Both the position numbers and the translations under genes were made by a program. Shown here piece after piece: positions 1 through 9,961 of a DNA stretch of 64,000 nt. Source of the stretch: an uncultured Blautia sp. (lineage in GTDB: Bacteria; Bacillota; Clostridia; Lachnospirales; Lachnospiraceae). Under the pieces are notes generated by a model. That model did no database searches, was not told where the DNA came from, and worked only from the letters and a program-made list of their open reading frames with translations. The stretch is taken from assembly GCA_946557785.1 (NCBI GenBank), contig CAMNTH010000003.1, forward strand, positions 163,737-227,736, written 5' to 3'. Numbering within the stretch: the first letter of the stretch is position 1; each line of letters opens with the position of its first letter.

Positions 1-99
1 CAGCCCCTCCATAAGTTCCCGAAATTTTTTTGTCGTTCCCTCATGGCAGCCCGGAAAAATCCCCCAATCCGCTGCATTTACTTCCCTCTTCATCACCAT
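1..99 (-). CDS. N-terminal fragment of a gene running off the left edge (MVMKREVNAADWGIFPGCHEGTTKKFRELMEGL...), product unknown
   Basis: Open minus-strand frame to the window edge; ATG at 97-99 preceded by a GAAGGGAGGGC ribosome-binding-like sequence; downstream of the sugar ABC genes. Confidence 0.5.
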   Translation of the reverse strand, partial: MVMKREVNAADWGIFPGCHEGTTKKFRELMEGL

Positions 100-186
100 G
101 CCCTCCCTTCTGCGGTCAATACCAGCCGTCATAAAAGGGGCGGGAACACTTCCCACCCCATATCTTTCAAGAAAACAAATTTCACA

Positions 187-1743
187 TCACTCTACATTTG
201 CCGAGAGGAATTCCTGCGCCTGCTTCTGCATTTCCGCATACACCGTTTCCGCCCCTGCTGCCGTCATTTTTTCTTTCAGTTTTGTGATATCGTTTTTCGG
301 ATCGTCCGTAAAGCCCAAGCCCAGCAGCTTGTAGTCCGTGTTAAAGATTTCAGTGATAGCCGCAATTTCATTTTTTACATTGCTATCATCAAACACAAAC
401 GTCTGAAAGCGTCTGCTGCGTGCGTTCTCTTTCCAGACATTATTCAATTCCTCCAGACCGGGGATACCGCCCTCAACGACACGCCAGCTTGCATCATTGC
501 GCACGCCCCAATTACAGTTGCCATCATATGCATAATTTGCACTGTCAGGCAAAGATACCAGTGCATGATCACCGGAAGCTTCCCAGTGCTTTCCTTCAAT
601 ACCGTAGCAGAACAGATTGTTGATTTCTACATCGCTGCGCAGATAATCAAGTGCCATCAGGGCACGCTCCGGATTCTTTGACTTTGAGAAGATGCTCATA
701 CCGTTTGCCAGATAAGAATTTAGAACAGGCGGTACGCCGTCCTGGGCATCAAACACGCGGATGTCCCATTCCGGATGCTCTGTTGTCAGCTGAGCGTAAA
801 CACTTTTTGCAGTATTTGCATTGCACAGAGCCAATGCAGACTTGCCTGCCTGGAAGCTCTCCGTATTATTCTGGGTATTTACTACCGCATTTTTACTCCA
901 GAATCCCCGGTCTTTCCAGTCCTTCAGTCTCTCCACAACGCCCCCGAATTCTGCCTGATCGTAATTACCCTTTACCACAGCCTCATCATCCAATTCGCTG
1001 ACACTGCCGATTGCCTGCCATGTACCGATACCGGACACCTTCTCTTCGGATTCCCAGTTCGCTTTTTCCCACATACGGTCAAATACAAATAATTTGTCGT
1101 AATCAGAACCTACGTCCAGAGGAATCAGGGTTGGCTCGTTGGCTACGATCGCATCCATGTAAGCTTCCGCCTCGTCCAGAGAAGCAACCGATTCGATATT
1201 ATATTTATCCATCAGATCGCCACGCACCATATAAACGTAGGAAGTGATTTCTTTATAGTTCATAGGCAGCATAAATACCTGTCCGTTTACCTTTGCCTGT
1301 TCCCAAGCTTCGGGATAAATGGTCTCCGCCGTCATAGGCGCATAAGTCTCCAGCGCCTCTTTGGTAATCTCATAAAAGCCTTGCTTGGTCGCTTGGGCAT
1401 TATAGAAGCACCAATCAGCTGTATAAATAATATCCCAGTCTTCTCCCGAAGCAAAGATCAGCGGATATTTCTGCTCGTATTCACCCCAGCTCATGAATTT
1501 CACATCGATAGTCGCATTGATCTCAGCTTTCAGCTTCTCATTAATCTTTGCAAACACTTCATCGTTATCCACGGGACGATCGCCGATCAGGTACATAACA
1601 AGCGTCACTTCTTCGGAAATATCCGGTGCGGACACCTCAGAAGATTCCGACGCAGCAAAAGCCTCGCTTCCACACACGCCCAAAGTGCCAACTCCCAGCA
1701 GAAAGGCCGTAAGCAAAGCACCAATTCTAGTTTTTCTTCTCAT
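187..1743 (-). CDS. Extracellular solute-binding protein of a carbohydrate ABC transporter (LplA-like)
   Basis: Signal peptide MRRKTRIGALLTAFLLGVGTLGVCGS; SBP-like body; adjacent to two sugar permeases. Confidence 0.9.
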   Translation of the reverse strand: MRRKTRIGALLTAFLLGVGTLGVCGSEAFAASESSEVSAPDISEEVTLVMYLIGDRPVDNDEVFAKINEKLKAEINATIDVKFMSWGEYEQKYPLIFASGEDWDIIYTADWCFYNAQATKQGFYEITKEALETYAPMTAETIYPEAWEQAKVNGQVFMLPMNYKEITSYVYMVRGDLMDKYNIESVASLDEAEAYMDAIVANEPTLIPLDVGSDYDKLFVFDRMWEKANWESEEKVSGIGTWQAIGSVSELDDEAVVKGNYDQAEFGGVVERLKDWKDRGFWSKNAVVNTQNNTESFQAGKSALALCNANTAKSVYAQLTTEHPEWDIRVFDAQDGVPPVLNSYLANGMSIFSKSKNPERALMALDYLRSDVEINNLFCYGIEGKHWEASGDHALVSLPDSANYAYDGNCNWGVRNDASWRVVEGGIPGLEELNNVWKENARSRRFQTFVFDDSNVKNEIAAITEIFNTDYKLLGLGFTDDPKNDITKLKEKMTAAGAETVYAEMQKQAQEFLSANVE

Positions 1744-1868
1744 AAATCATTCCTCCTTTTTGATTCTTTTATAAAAATTCTTCCGAATTTTTTACCCACA
1801 AAAAACATGACACAGATATATCTTTACACGAGCATGTCTTCGTATGCGGCAGTACCCAGATGACACAT

Positions 1869-2834
1869 TTATCCTTTTACCGCACCAATCGTAACTCCCT
1901 TTACAAAATATTTCTGTAAAAAAGGATACAACAAAATAATAGGACCTGTGGCAACCACCGTCATAGCCAGCTTCATTGGTTCACTGGGCACATCGCTTGC
2001 TGGAATGCCGCTTCTTGCAGCAGCGGCGTTCATGGCCTGAGCCTTAGTAAGAATATTATTCAGGAAATACTGCAGGGGATACAGATCCCGTCTGCCTTCA
2101 TCCAAATACAGCATTGCGTTATACCAGTCATTCCAGTAATTCAGGGCAATAAACAGCCCCACTGTGGCAAGACCCGCTTTCGACAACGGCAATGCGATAC
2201 TTATGTATATTCTGAAGTCTCCAGCGCCATCCAATTTCGCAGATTCATATAGCGATTCCGGAATACTCATCATATAACTTTTCAGAATCAGCAGATAAGT
2301 TACATTGATCAGAATCGGAAGGATCAGCGCTATAATGCTGTTATGAAAATGAAGATATTTTGTATTAAATATATACCAGGGCACCAACCCACCCCCGAAA
2401 ACGGAGGTAAAGTAGAAAAAGAAGGATACCTGGTACCGATACCGAAAATCGCGGTTCGCCAGTACATAAGCCGCCATACTTGTAAGCCACAGTCCGATCA
2501 CCGTCCCTGTCACAGTGACAAAGATCGTAACACCGTAAGCCCGCAAAAGCTCCTCAGGAATTTTAAACAGCATTTTATATGCCTCAAAAGAAATCTCCTT
2601 GGGAACCAAGCTGTAACCGTGCAGCGAGATAGCATACTGCTCAGATATGGAACCGCTTAATACCAGCAGAAAAGGTAGGAGACAAGCTCCAGAAAGCACC
2701 GCCAGTATTATATAGGAAATGATGTTAAATATGACACGATCCCTCCCTATGGGTTTCTTGCACTGATACTTTGCGCCCACCATAGACCTGTTCTCCCTTC
2801 TATTCCTCTTCCATACCCCACTGTCCTTCACCAT
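1869..2834 (-). CDS. Carbohydrate ABC transporter permease (LplC/YtcP-like)
   Basis: Multispanning protein; EAA-type motif ESAKLDGAGDFRIYISIALPLSKAGLATV. Confidence 0.9.
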   Translation of the reverse strand: MVKDSGVWKRNRRENRSMVGAKYQCKKPIGRDRVIFNIISYIILAVLSGACLLPFLLVLSGSISEQYAISLHGYSLVPKEISFEAYKMLFKIPEELLRAYGVTIFVTVTGTVIGLWLTSMAAYVLANRDFRYRYQVSFFFYFTSVFGGGLVPWYIFNTKYLHFHNSIIALILPILINVTYLLILKSYMMSIPESLYESAKLDGAGDFRIYISIALPLSKAGLATVGLFIALNYWNDWYNAMLYLDEGRRDLYPLQYFLNNILTKAQAMNAAAARSGIPASDVPSEPMKLAMTVVATGPIILLYPFLQKYFVKGVTIGAVKG

Positions 2835-2849
2835 GGGGCAGTCATATTG

Positions 2850-3776
2850 CTAAAACAGTGCATAATCCGGTTCAACCTTTTTTACCGCATGATTTGCGAT
2901 CAAAACCAAAATAAAGGATAAGCCCGACTGATAGAGTCCTGCCGCACTTGTCATGCCAAATTCCTGGAGATTAAGGAGGGAACGGGTCACATAGGTATCA
3001 ATAACATCCGTCACATCCAGCACCATCGGATTATTTCCAGTCACCTGCCAGAACATCTGGAAATCCCCTTTCATGATCGTGCCCATAGCCATCAGGAACA
3101 GAAGCACCACGGTAGGGCGTATGCAGGGCAGTGTGATGTATCTGATTTTCTGCCACATGGAAGCACCGTCCAGATCTGCAGCCTCAAACATTTCTCCATC
3201 TATGCCGACAATACTTGCCAGATACATGACTGTTCCATATCCTACATTTTTAAATGCGCTGACTATGATCAGTATCACCGGCCAGGCAGCTTTATTCGAG
3301 TACACATCCAGCGGTTCCATCCCTAAAGCTCTCAGAAAACTATTCACCGCCCCGAATTCATAGTTAAACATATTGTAAATGAACGCACCCACAACAACCC
3401 AGGAGATAAAGTAAGGCAGGAACATGATGGATTGAGTAATGCGCTTAAAGTATTTCCCCGCCAGTTCACTAAGCAGTATGGCACAGGTAATCTGCAGCAG
3501 CGTGTTTACGCACAGAAAAGCAATGTTATAAAGAATCGTATTTCTTGTTGTAGTCCAGGCTTTTCCTGACTGAAAAAAATATTCAAAATTTTTGAGTCCT
3601 ACCCAGGGACTGCCGAAAATACCATCGTGATAATTAAATTCCTTAAAGGCCAGCACGATACCTCCCATAGGAATATAACACATTAAAATCACGACGATTG
3701 CCGCCGGCAGAATCATGAGCCATTTTACGCGGTTCTCCTTCAGATCGTGTAAAAACGGGTGTCTGGTCTTTTTCAT
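2850..3776 (-). CDS. Carbohydrate ABC transporter permease (LplB/YteP-like)
   Basis: EAADLDGASMWQKIRYITLPCIRPTVVLLFL permease motif; ATG at 3774-3776 after GGAGGAG. Confidence 0.9.
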   Translation of the reverse strand: MKKTRHPFLHDLKENRVKWLMILPAAIVVILMCYIPMGGIVLAFKEFNYHDGIFGSPWVGLKNFEYFFQSGKAWTTTRNTILYNIAFLCVNTLLQITCAILLSELAGKYFKRITQSIMFLPYFISWVVVGAFIYNMFNYEFGAVNSFLRALGMEPLDVYSNKAAWPVILIIVSAFKNVGYGTVMYLASIVGIDGEMFEAADLDGASMWQKIRYITLPCIRPTVVLLFLMAMGTIMKGDFQMFWQVTGNNPMVLDVTDVIDTYVTRSLLNLQEFGMTSAAGLYQSGLSFILVLIANHAVKKVEPDYALF

Positions 3777-3981
3777 CGTCACTCCTCCTCCATACCTCTT
3801 TCCTGCACTGATCTTTCGATGGTTTTATTCTAACAGAAGCATTTCCGGAAAACAACGGAACAACATTTCGAAAAGAGGGCATCTTTGTGTTCTTTGTCTA
3901 TTTTCTCTCTTTTACGGGGTAATAAGCTTGAATTTTTGTAGCATTTTATATATGATTGTATCATGAAATAAAAAAGCCGAG

Positions 3982-5094
3982 GTGAATATGATGAATTTTT
4001 CCGTACTTGTCGTGGACGATGAGGCAATGCCCCGTACCGTCCTGCAAAACCATATCCCCTGGAAGGAACTTTCCGTAACAAATGTCTATCTGGCTACTGA
4101 TGGCGAGGAGGCCGTAGAACAGGCGCGCAGATTCCGACCAGAGATAATCATTAGCGATATCAAAATGCCCCGCTTAAATGGTTTGGAAATGGCGGCCGCC
4201 GTGCGGGAATTTCTGCCATCATGCCAACTCATCTTTCTAAGCGGTTATTCTGATAAAGAATATCTAAAAAAAGCCATCAAACTGCGTGCCGCAAGTTATG
4301 TGGAAAAACCGCTGAACCTGGAAGAAATCACAGATACCGTCAGAGAGGTTACATCACAGCTTCGCCGACAGGCAAAACCTACGGCACAGGAGCTGTTCTT
4401 TCACGGGGAACACGATTCTGAAAGTCCGTTAAATGAAAAGGTGTTCCATGCTGATGAAGCCCTGCTCCCTCAGTTGGACAAACTAATCCGGCACAATCAA
4501 AAAGAAGGTACCCTTATGGTTTTGCAAAGGCTGCATGAAGAAGTCCGCCGCTGCGAAGCAACCTCCCCTGAGTATCTGCGCCAATTATACTGCCGCATCC
4601 TCATTTTATTTCTGCAGGCTTGCGAAAACCGCCACATCCGTACGCTCACAGCACAGGCGGACCACCTGCTGTACACTGTATCAAGGCAGGATACCCTCAC
4701 AGGGCTCCAGAATATCCTGCTTAAGACCGCACAGGAATATTTTACTTCTCAGGCTTCTCCCTGTCATGATATTTTCACACAGGTGGAAACCTATATTGAA
4801 AACCATTACGGCGACTGTTCCCTCACAGTACAAAGCATCGCCAGCAATCTCGGTTTTACAAACACGTACCTGTGCGCCGCATACAAAAAAAGCTGCGGCA
4901 GAACCATTAACAGGCGGCTGACTGAAGTACGTCTTTTTCACGCAAAAGAACTGCTGGCCGCAACCAACTATAAGCTCTATGAAGTAGCAAACGCCGTAGG
5001 GTACCAGGACGGCAAATACTTTGTCAAATTATTCACCCGCGAAACGGGGCTCTCCCCCAGGGAATACCAGCGGAGGCATACATATGAAGAATAA
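3982..5094 (+). CDS. Response regulator with AraC-type DNA-binding domain (YesN-like)
   Basis: Receiver domain (VVDDEAMPR...IIISDIKMPRLNGLEMA) plus C-terminal AraC HTH. Confidence 0.93.
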   Translation: MNMMNFSVLVVDDEAMPRTVLQNHIPWKELSVTNVYLATDGEEAVEQARRFRPEIIISDIKMPRLNGLEMAAAVREFLPSCQLIFLSGYSDKEYLKKAIKLRAASYVEKPLNLEEITDTVREVTSQLRRQAKPTAQELFFHGEHDSESPLNEKVFHADEALLPQLDKLIRHNQKEGTLMVLQRLHEEVRRCEATSPEYLRQLYCRILILFLQACENRHIRTLTAQADHLLYTVSRQDTLTGLQNILLKTAQEYFTSQASPCHDIFTQVETYIENHYGDCSLTVQSIASNLGFTNTYLCAAYKKSCGRTINRRLTEVRLFHAKELLAATNYKLYEVANAVGYQDGKYFVKLFTRETGLSPREYQRRHTYEE

Positions 5095-6907
5095 GCTTAT
5101 ACAATGGCTGCAATGGTCCTCTGTCCGGGGCAAACTTGCGGGCAAGTTGCTGTGCATTTATTTCCTGCTCATCGTCCTCCCATTGGGAATGTTTTCTTTC
5201 TATGCCTATCTGCGGGTCAAACACATGATACAGGAGCAGACTTTTCTGGCTGCACAAAATGCTTTTGGCGATACCTGCCTGGCTCTTGAGCGCCTGCTCG
5301 GTCGTCTGGACGGAGTGATCGACATTCTTGCCACGGATCCCCTGATTTATATGACAGCTTCCAATGATCCACGAGATTACAGTTATATCCATCGATTAGA
5401 AGATTCCGATCAGCTTGCCAAAACATTTAAGTATCTCTGTATGCTTGCGGATGTAGATCTCATCCGGATCTACGTGAGCAACGATTATTCTTATTCCAAC
5501 AGCAAAACCAACATTGTCCAGATCAGCGAGGTGGATCAATATGGCTGGTATCAAACTGCCTCAAAAAACGGCGGGCGTCTATGGTTCGCCCCTGCTGACT
5601 ATGAGACCGCTTATGACAAAGGAGAGACGCAATGCTTTTCCTCCGTACAGATGATCTATAATCCCAGCAGCATAAAAGAACCTCTTGCCCTCCTTCGTGC
5701 GGACATCGAAGCCGGCCGTGTGGAAGAGCTTGTAAAGGGAACCTCCATAACAGAAAACGGTCTGCTGCTGCTTTTACGGGGAGAGGACATTTTGCTCTCC
5801 TCTGATCCTGCCCCCTCCATATCCCATACAGATACATTGGTGAAGCAGGTTCAGGATCTCACCTCAGACACCTGGGAAACAATCCAGACGGAAGGCACGG
5901 AATACTATGTCCGCTGCAAAAAAATCGGTCCGTCAAACTGGTGTATTGCCAGTATTCTGCCGCACCGGGACGTCTTCCGGCTAAGCCGTGAACTAAGTAC
6001 GGAAATGCTTGCTATTGTTATCTGCGTAGCGCTGACGGCATACCTCCTGGCCTGCCTGATCAGCCGGTCTACCCTGAAGCGGATCGGGCAGCTCACCACA
6101 ATCATGCAAACCGTAGAAAAAGGCAATGTAACAGTACGGCTGGAGCCCTCCGGCAACGATGAAATCGCACAAATGATGAAAAGCTTCAACCAGATGATGG
6201 ATCGGGTAGATGCTCTGATGGAAGAAAGCGTGGAACAGGGACGCCAGATCCAGAGTTTGGAGCTGAAAGCCCTGCAGGCACAGATCAATCCCCACTTTTT
6301 GTATAATTCTCTGGATTTAATCAACTGCACCGCCATAGACCGTAATGTCCCTGAGATCAGCCGTATGGTAAACGCCCTGGGGAAATTTTACCGTCTGTCC
6401 CTCAGCAAGGGGCGAGAGGTAATCTCTTTGTCCGATGAACTGAAACATGCAAAACTCTATGTGGAGATCCAGAACCTGCGCTTTGAGAACCGCATCCAGT
6501 CAGAATGGGATATCGATCCTTCCGCAGACCGCTGTCAGATTATCAAGATCGTTCTGCAGCCTATCATTGAAAACGCCATACTTCATGGTATCTTTGAAAA
6601 GCCTTCCAAATCCGGTCGTCTGAAAGTGACACTGCGAAGGCACTCTGATGGAATCCGGATCACTGTGGAGGATGACGGAATTGGTATGGATCAGAAGACT
6701 CTTCTTAAGATCTTTTCCCGGACGGTGCTGCCTGAGCATTCCACAGTCTCCGGCGGTTATGGAATACGCAACATCCAGGAGCGGCTGACTCTCGCCTACG
6801 GCTTCCCTTACGGGCTGTACTGCAAGAGCTTTCCTGGAAGAGGAACCTCAGTTACAGTACATATTCCGGCAATCATTCCGGAAGAAGATAAGGAGGATAT
6901 TACATGA
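5084..6907 (+). CDS. Sensor histidine kinase (YesM-like, HAMP + His_kinase + HATPase)
   Basis: ALQAQINPHFLYNSLDLIN; HATPase motifs; ATG at 5084 overlaps the end of the response regulator. Confidence 0.93.
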   Translation: MKNKLIQWLQWSSVRGKLAGKLLCIYFLLIVLPLGMFSFYAYLRVKHMIQEQTFLAAQNAFGDTCLALERLLGRLDGVIDILATDPLIYMTASNDPRDYSYIHRLEDSDQLAKTFKYLCMLADVDLIRIYVSNDYSYSNSKTNIVQISEVDQYGWYQTASKNGGRLWFAPADYETAYDKGETQCFSSVQMIYNPSSIKEPLALLRADIEAGRVEELVKGTSITENGLLLLLRGEDILLSSDPAPSISHTDTLVKQVQDLTSDTWETIQTEGTEYYVRCKKIGPSNWCIASILPHRDVFRLSRELSTEMLAIVICVALTAYLLACLISRSTLKRIGQLTTIMQTVEKGNVTVRLEPSGNDEIAQMMKSFNQMMDRVDALMEESVEQGRQIQSLELKALQAQINPHFLYNSLDLINCTAIDRNVPEISRMVNALGKFYRLSLSKGREVISLSDELKHAKLYVEIQNLRFENRIQSEWDIDPSADRCQIIKIVLQPIIENAILHGIFEKPSKSGRLKVTLRRHSDGIRITVEDDGIGMDQKTLLKIFSRTVLPEHSTVSGGYGIRNIQERLTLAYGFPYGLYCKSFPGRGTSVTVHIPAIIPEEDKEDIT

Positions 6908-8505
6908 TACGGTTTTCTGTTTTTCATGATACGGACTGGATCTACCCAGATACAAAGCACAATGCCATCAACCATATCACCATGCACCTTCCCCGGGGAG
7001 GACATGACGGTGCCCAGCTCCTTGTGGACGCCGGTCATGCGCCTGTATCTGTATCCTGGAGCCCTGATATTCCCTACTCTCCAATTGAAGGCTCTTCCCC
7101 CATCCTGCGGATATACCGGCTGCACTCCGTGGGCGTAAACGAAAATACCTCTCCCACTGTGATGACTACTACCGACTACGAAAGCTGTCGGGAATTTGTC
7201 ACTCGCAAAGCGCCATTTGAAGTCTATGACGCATTGGAACCCTTTTACGGAGAAGTCCCTGAGGGCGGACGATTTGCTCTTTACCTGTGTACAGAAGCTT
7301 CTCCGGAAACAACGCCCGGCATATATTCCGGCAGGCTTACAATCAGACAGCGGACCTGTGAAGTAATCATCCCTGTACATTACACTGTACATATGCCCGT
7401 TGTCCCCGCTCTGACACAGGCCAGGCTTGGCATGCTGAACTTCTTTGACTACGAAGGCCTGGCTTCCCAGAGCAAAACCGTAAAAGGCAGCACCGAATAC
7501 TGGGATAGTTTCCGCCAATATGTCAGGGCTCAGATCGACCTGCGCTGTACCCATATCCTACTGCCGACAGGGGATGCCATCCATCAGGACGGCCTGTTGA
7601 CTGGATTCGATTTCTCCATGGCCGAACGGGCTGGGCAGATTGCCCTGGAGGAAGGCGCCGTCATGTTATGTGGCGGGCATGTGGCCCATTGGCATGAGTG
7701 GGATGAGGATGAGTATTATCCCAACTGGAACCAGACCACAGGCATTACTACCCTGCAAGGTTATATGGAAATGCGTCTCTATTTCTCAGAATGGTTCCGG
7801 ATTATCCAAAAAAATGGCTGGGAAGCCCGCATGACCCAGGCTTTGGCCGATGAGCCCCAGACTCACAACGATAGAACCTACCGCATCCTTGCAGCCATGT
7901 TCCGGAAATTTCTGCCTGGCATACCCATTATTGACGCAGTAGAAACTGTCAATCTGGGCGGAGGCATTGATATCTGGGTACCCAAACAAGACACTTACGA
8001 AAAATGGAAAAAGGATTACGAAGCTCTGCAGGCTGCCGGGGAAGAAATGTGGTTCTATACCTGTGCATTTCCGGCAGGCCCGACAATGAACCGCAGTATG
8101 GATCTTCCCCTCACCGTAAGCCGTCTTGTACTGTGGATGGGTGCGCTTTACCGCTTATCCGGATTCCTGCATTGGGGATTCAATTACTATATCGGAGAGG
8201 ACATCTGGCACAGCGCATGCTGCCCCCATAAGGGTGCGCTTCTGCCCGCCGGAGACGCTCATATTGTATATCCCGGAAAAAACGGGGTTCCCTGGCGAAG
8301 TATGCGCTTTGAAGCTCAACGGGGCGGAGCCGAAGATTACGAACTGCTTATACAGGCAGCGTCTGTCTTCCCTGAAAAGACCGATGCATTAATTCGAACG
8401 GTCTGCACCACTTTCCGTGATTATACCAGGGACGGCAGGTCAGTGTCCGCCGCCAGACAAAAACTGCTCACTTTTTTGGAAATGGAGGATTTTTACCATG
8501 GCTGA
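6904..8505 (+). CDS. DUF4091-type (glycoside-hydrolase-like) protein
   Basis: C-terminal MRFEAQRGGAEDYELL motif; ATGA overlap with the kinase and overlap with the downstream fucosidase. Confidence 0.75.
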   Translation: MIRFSVFHDTDWIYPDTKHNAINHITMHLPRGGHDGAQLLVDAGHAPVSVSWSPDIPYSPIEGSSPILRIYRLHSVGVNENTSPTVMTTTDYESCREFVTRKAPFEVYDALEPFYGEVPEGGRFALYLCTEASPETTPGIYSGRLTIRQRTCEVIIPVHYTVHMPVVPALTQARLGMLNFFDYEGLASQSKTVKGSTEYWDSFRQYVRAQIDLRCTHILLPTGDAIHQDGLLTGFDFSMAERAGQIALEEGAVMLCGGHVAHWHEWDEDEYYPNWNQTTGITTLQGYMEMRLYFSEWFRIIQKNGWEARMTQALADEPQTHNDRTYRILAAMFRKFLPGIPIIDAVETVNLGGGIDIWVPKQDTYEKWKKDYEALQAAGEEMWFYTCAFPAGPTMNRSMDLPLTVSRLVLWMGALYRLSGFLHWGFNYYIGEDIWHSACCPHKGALLPAGDAHIVYPGKNGVPWRSMRFEAQRGGAEDYELLIQAASVFPEKTDALIRTVCTTFRDYTRDGRSVSAARQKLLTFLEMEDFYHG

Positions 8506-9793
8506 TACAAAATGGTTCCAGGAGGCGCGTTTCGGCATGTTTATACACTGGGGGCTCTATTCCGTCCACGCCAAAGGGGAATGGTATGCCAGCATTGCTC
8601 AGATACCCTCAGCACAATACAAAAAGTATTTTGATTCCTTCAATCCGGTGGATTACAATCCCCGCCTATGGGCACGTATGGCAAAAGAGGCTGGCATGAA
8701 ATACGCCGTCCTAACAGCCAAGCACCATGAAGGTTTTTGTCTGTTCGATTCAGCTTATACTGATTACAAATCCACCAATACCCCGGCTGGACGCGATCTT
8801 ATCCTGGAATATGCAGATGCGTTCCGCTCAGAAGGTCTTCACGTAGGAATCTACTATTCTCTTGTGGACTGGCATCACCCCGATTACCCCGCATATGAAG
8901 ATCCTTTCCATCCTGAAAGAGGATTGCCGGCACGAAGGGACGAAAACTGCTCCTTTGACCGATATCTGGACTACATGCACATGCAGGTCAGGGAACTATG
9001 CACCAACTATGGAAAGATTGATCTATTCTGGTTCGATTTTTCTTATGAGGGGCACTCCGGTGAAAACTGGCGTGCAAAAGAACTGGTGGACATGGTGCGC
9101 TCGCTGCAGCCAGGCATTCTCCTCAACAGCCGGCTGGAAGCAAACGCCGGCTCCCTCGGCAGCATACTATCTGACATGCCTGCGGCTTGGGCCGGCGATT
9201 TTGCAACACCGGAACAAATCATTCCACCGAAGCCGTTCTTTACCCCCGGAGGAAAGCCTGTCTGCTGGGAAGCCTGTCAAACCATGAATAACAGCTTTGG
9301 CTATACAAGAACCGATTTATGCTATAAAACTTCCCGCACCTGTATCCATCAGCTTGTGGAGTGCGTCTCAAAAAACGGCAATTATCTGTTAAATGTGGGA
9401 CCGGATGCCCGAGGCAATATTCCCAACCGCTCCGTTGATATTTTATCTGAAATTGCCCAGTGGATTCGCTTGAATGGGGAAAGCATTTACCGTTGCGGAT
9501 TAAGTCCTCTTCCCGTCTCCGCCTTCGGATGCCGTATCACCGCCGGGGAAGGAAAACTCTATCTCCATGTAATGGAGCAGCCCGTAGGCCCCCTTGCCCT
9601 GACAGGTATCTCACCCGTTCAGATCAAAGAAGCATACCTCCTCTCTACCGGCGCAGAAATTGAAGTGTTAAAAAACGGTTGGGCAGTGCAGAATTACCCG
9701 GAGATTACTTTCTTAAGCCTGGCTGCACAGTCTAATGAGACCATTCTTCTGCCGGACGAAAAAGATACCGTTATTGTACTTGTAATTTCCTAG
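8498..9793 (+). CDS. Alpha-L-fucosidase, GH29 family
   Basis: WFQEARFGMFIHWGLYSV..., AKHHEGFCLFDS, DLFWFDFSYEG typical of GH29; start inside the 3' end of the previous gene. Confidence 0.92.
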   Translation: MADTKWFQEARFGMFIHWGLYSVHAKGEWYASIAQIPSAQYKKYFDSFNPVDYNPRLWARMAKEAGMKYAVLTAKHHEGFCLFDSAYTDYKSTNTPAGRDLILEYADAFRSEGLHVGIYYSLVDWHHPDYPAYEDPFHPERGLPARRDENCSFDRYLDYMHMQVRELCTNYGKIDLFWFDFSYEGHSGENWRAKELVDMVRSLQPGILLNSRLEANAGSLGSILSDMPAAWAGDFATPEQIIPPKPFFTPGGKPVCWEACQTMNNSFGYTRTDLCYKTSRTCIHQLVECVSKNGNYLLNVGPDARGNIPNRSVDILSEIAQWIRLNGESIYRCGLSPLPVSAFGCRITAGEGKLYLHVMEQPVGPLALTGISPVQIKEAYLLSTGAEIEVLKNGWAVQNYPEITFLSLAAQSNETILLPDEKDTVIVLVIS

Positions 9794-9916
9794 GACTTCA
9801 CTGTGTTAAGCCAGCTTATCCGCCATGTACGCCTTATATCAGATTTCTGTTCATCGCCAACTACGCCCCTTATGAACTTTCACCACATACTAACGGCCTG
9901 CCCGTCATACGCAAAA

Positions 9917-9955
9917 AATCTCCTGCCGGTAATCGGCAGGAGATTAAATTCTTCT
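9917..9955. terminator. Intrinsic (possibly bidirectional) terminator between the fucosidase and the SH3 protein
   Basis: Inverted repeat AATCTCCTGCCGGTAATCGGCAGGAGATT followed by a T-rich tract. Confidence 0.75.
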
Positions 9956-9961
9956 TACTTT

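Noticed and set aside
6808-7554. Minus-strand ORF of 248 aa opposite the DUF4091 gene.
   Set aside because: Overlaps a coherent coupled operon on the plus strand; shadow ORF.
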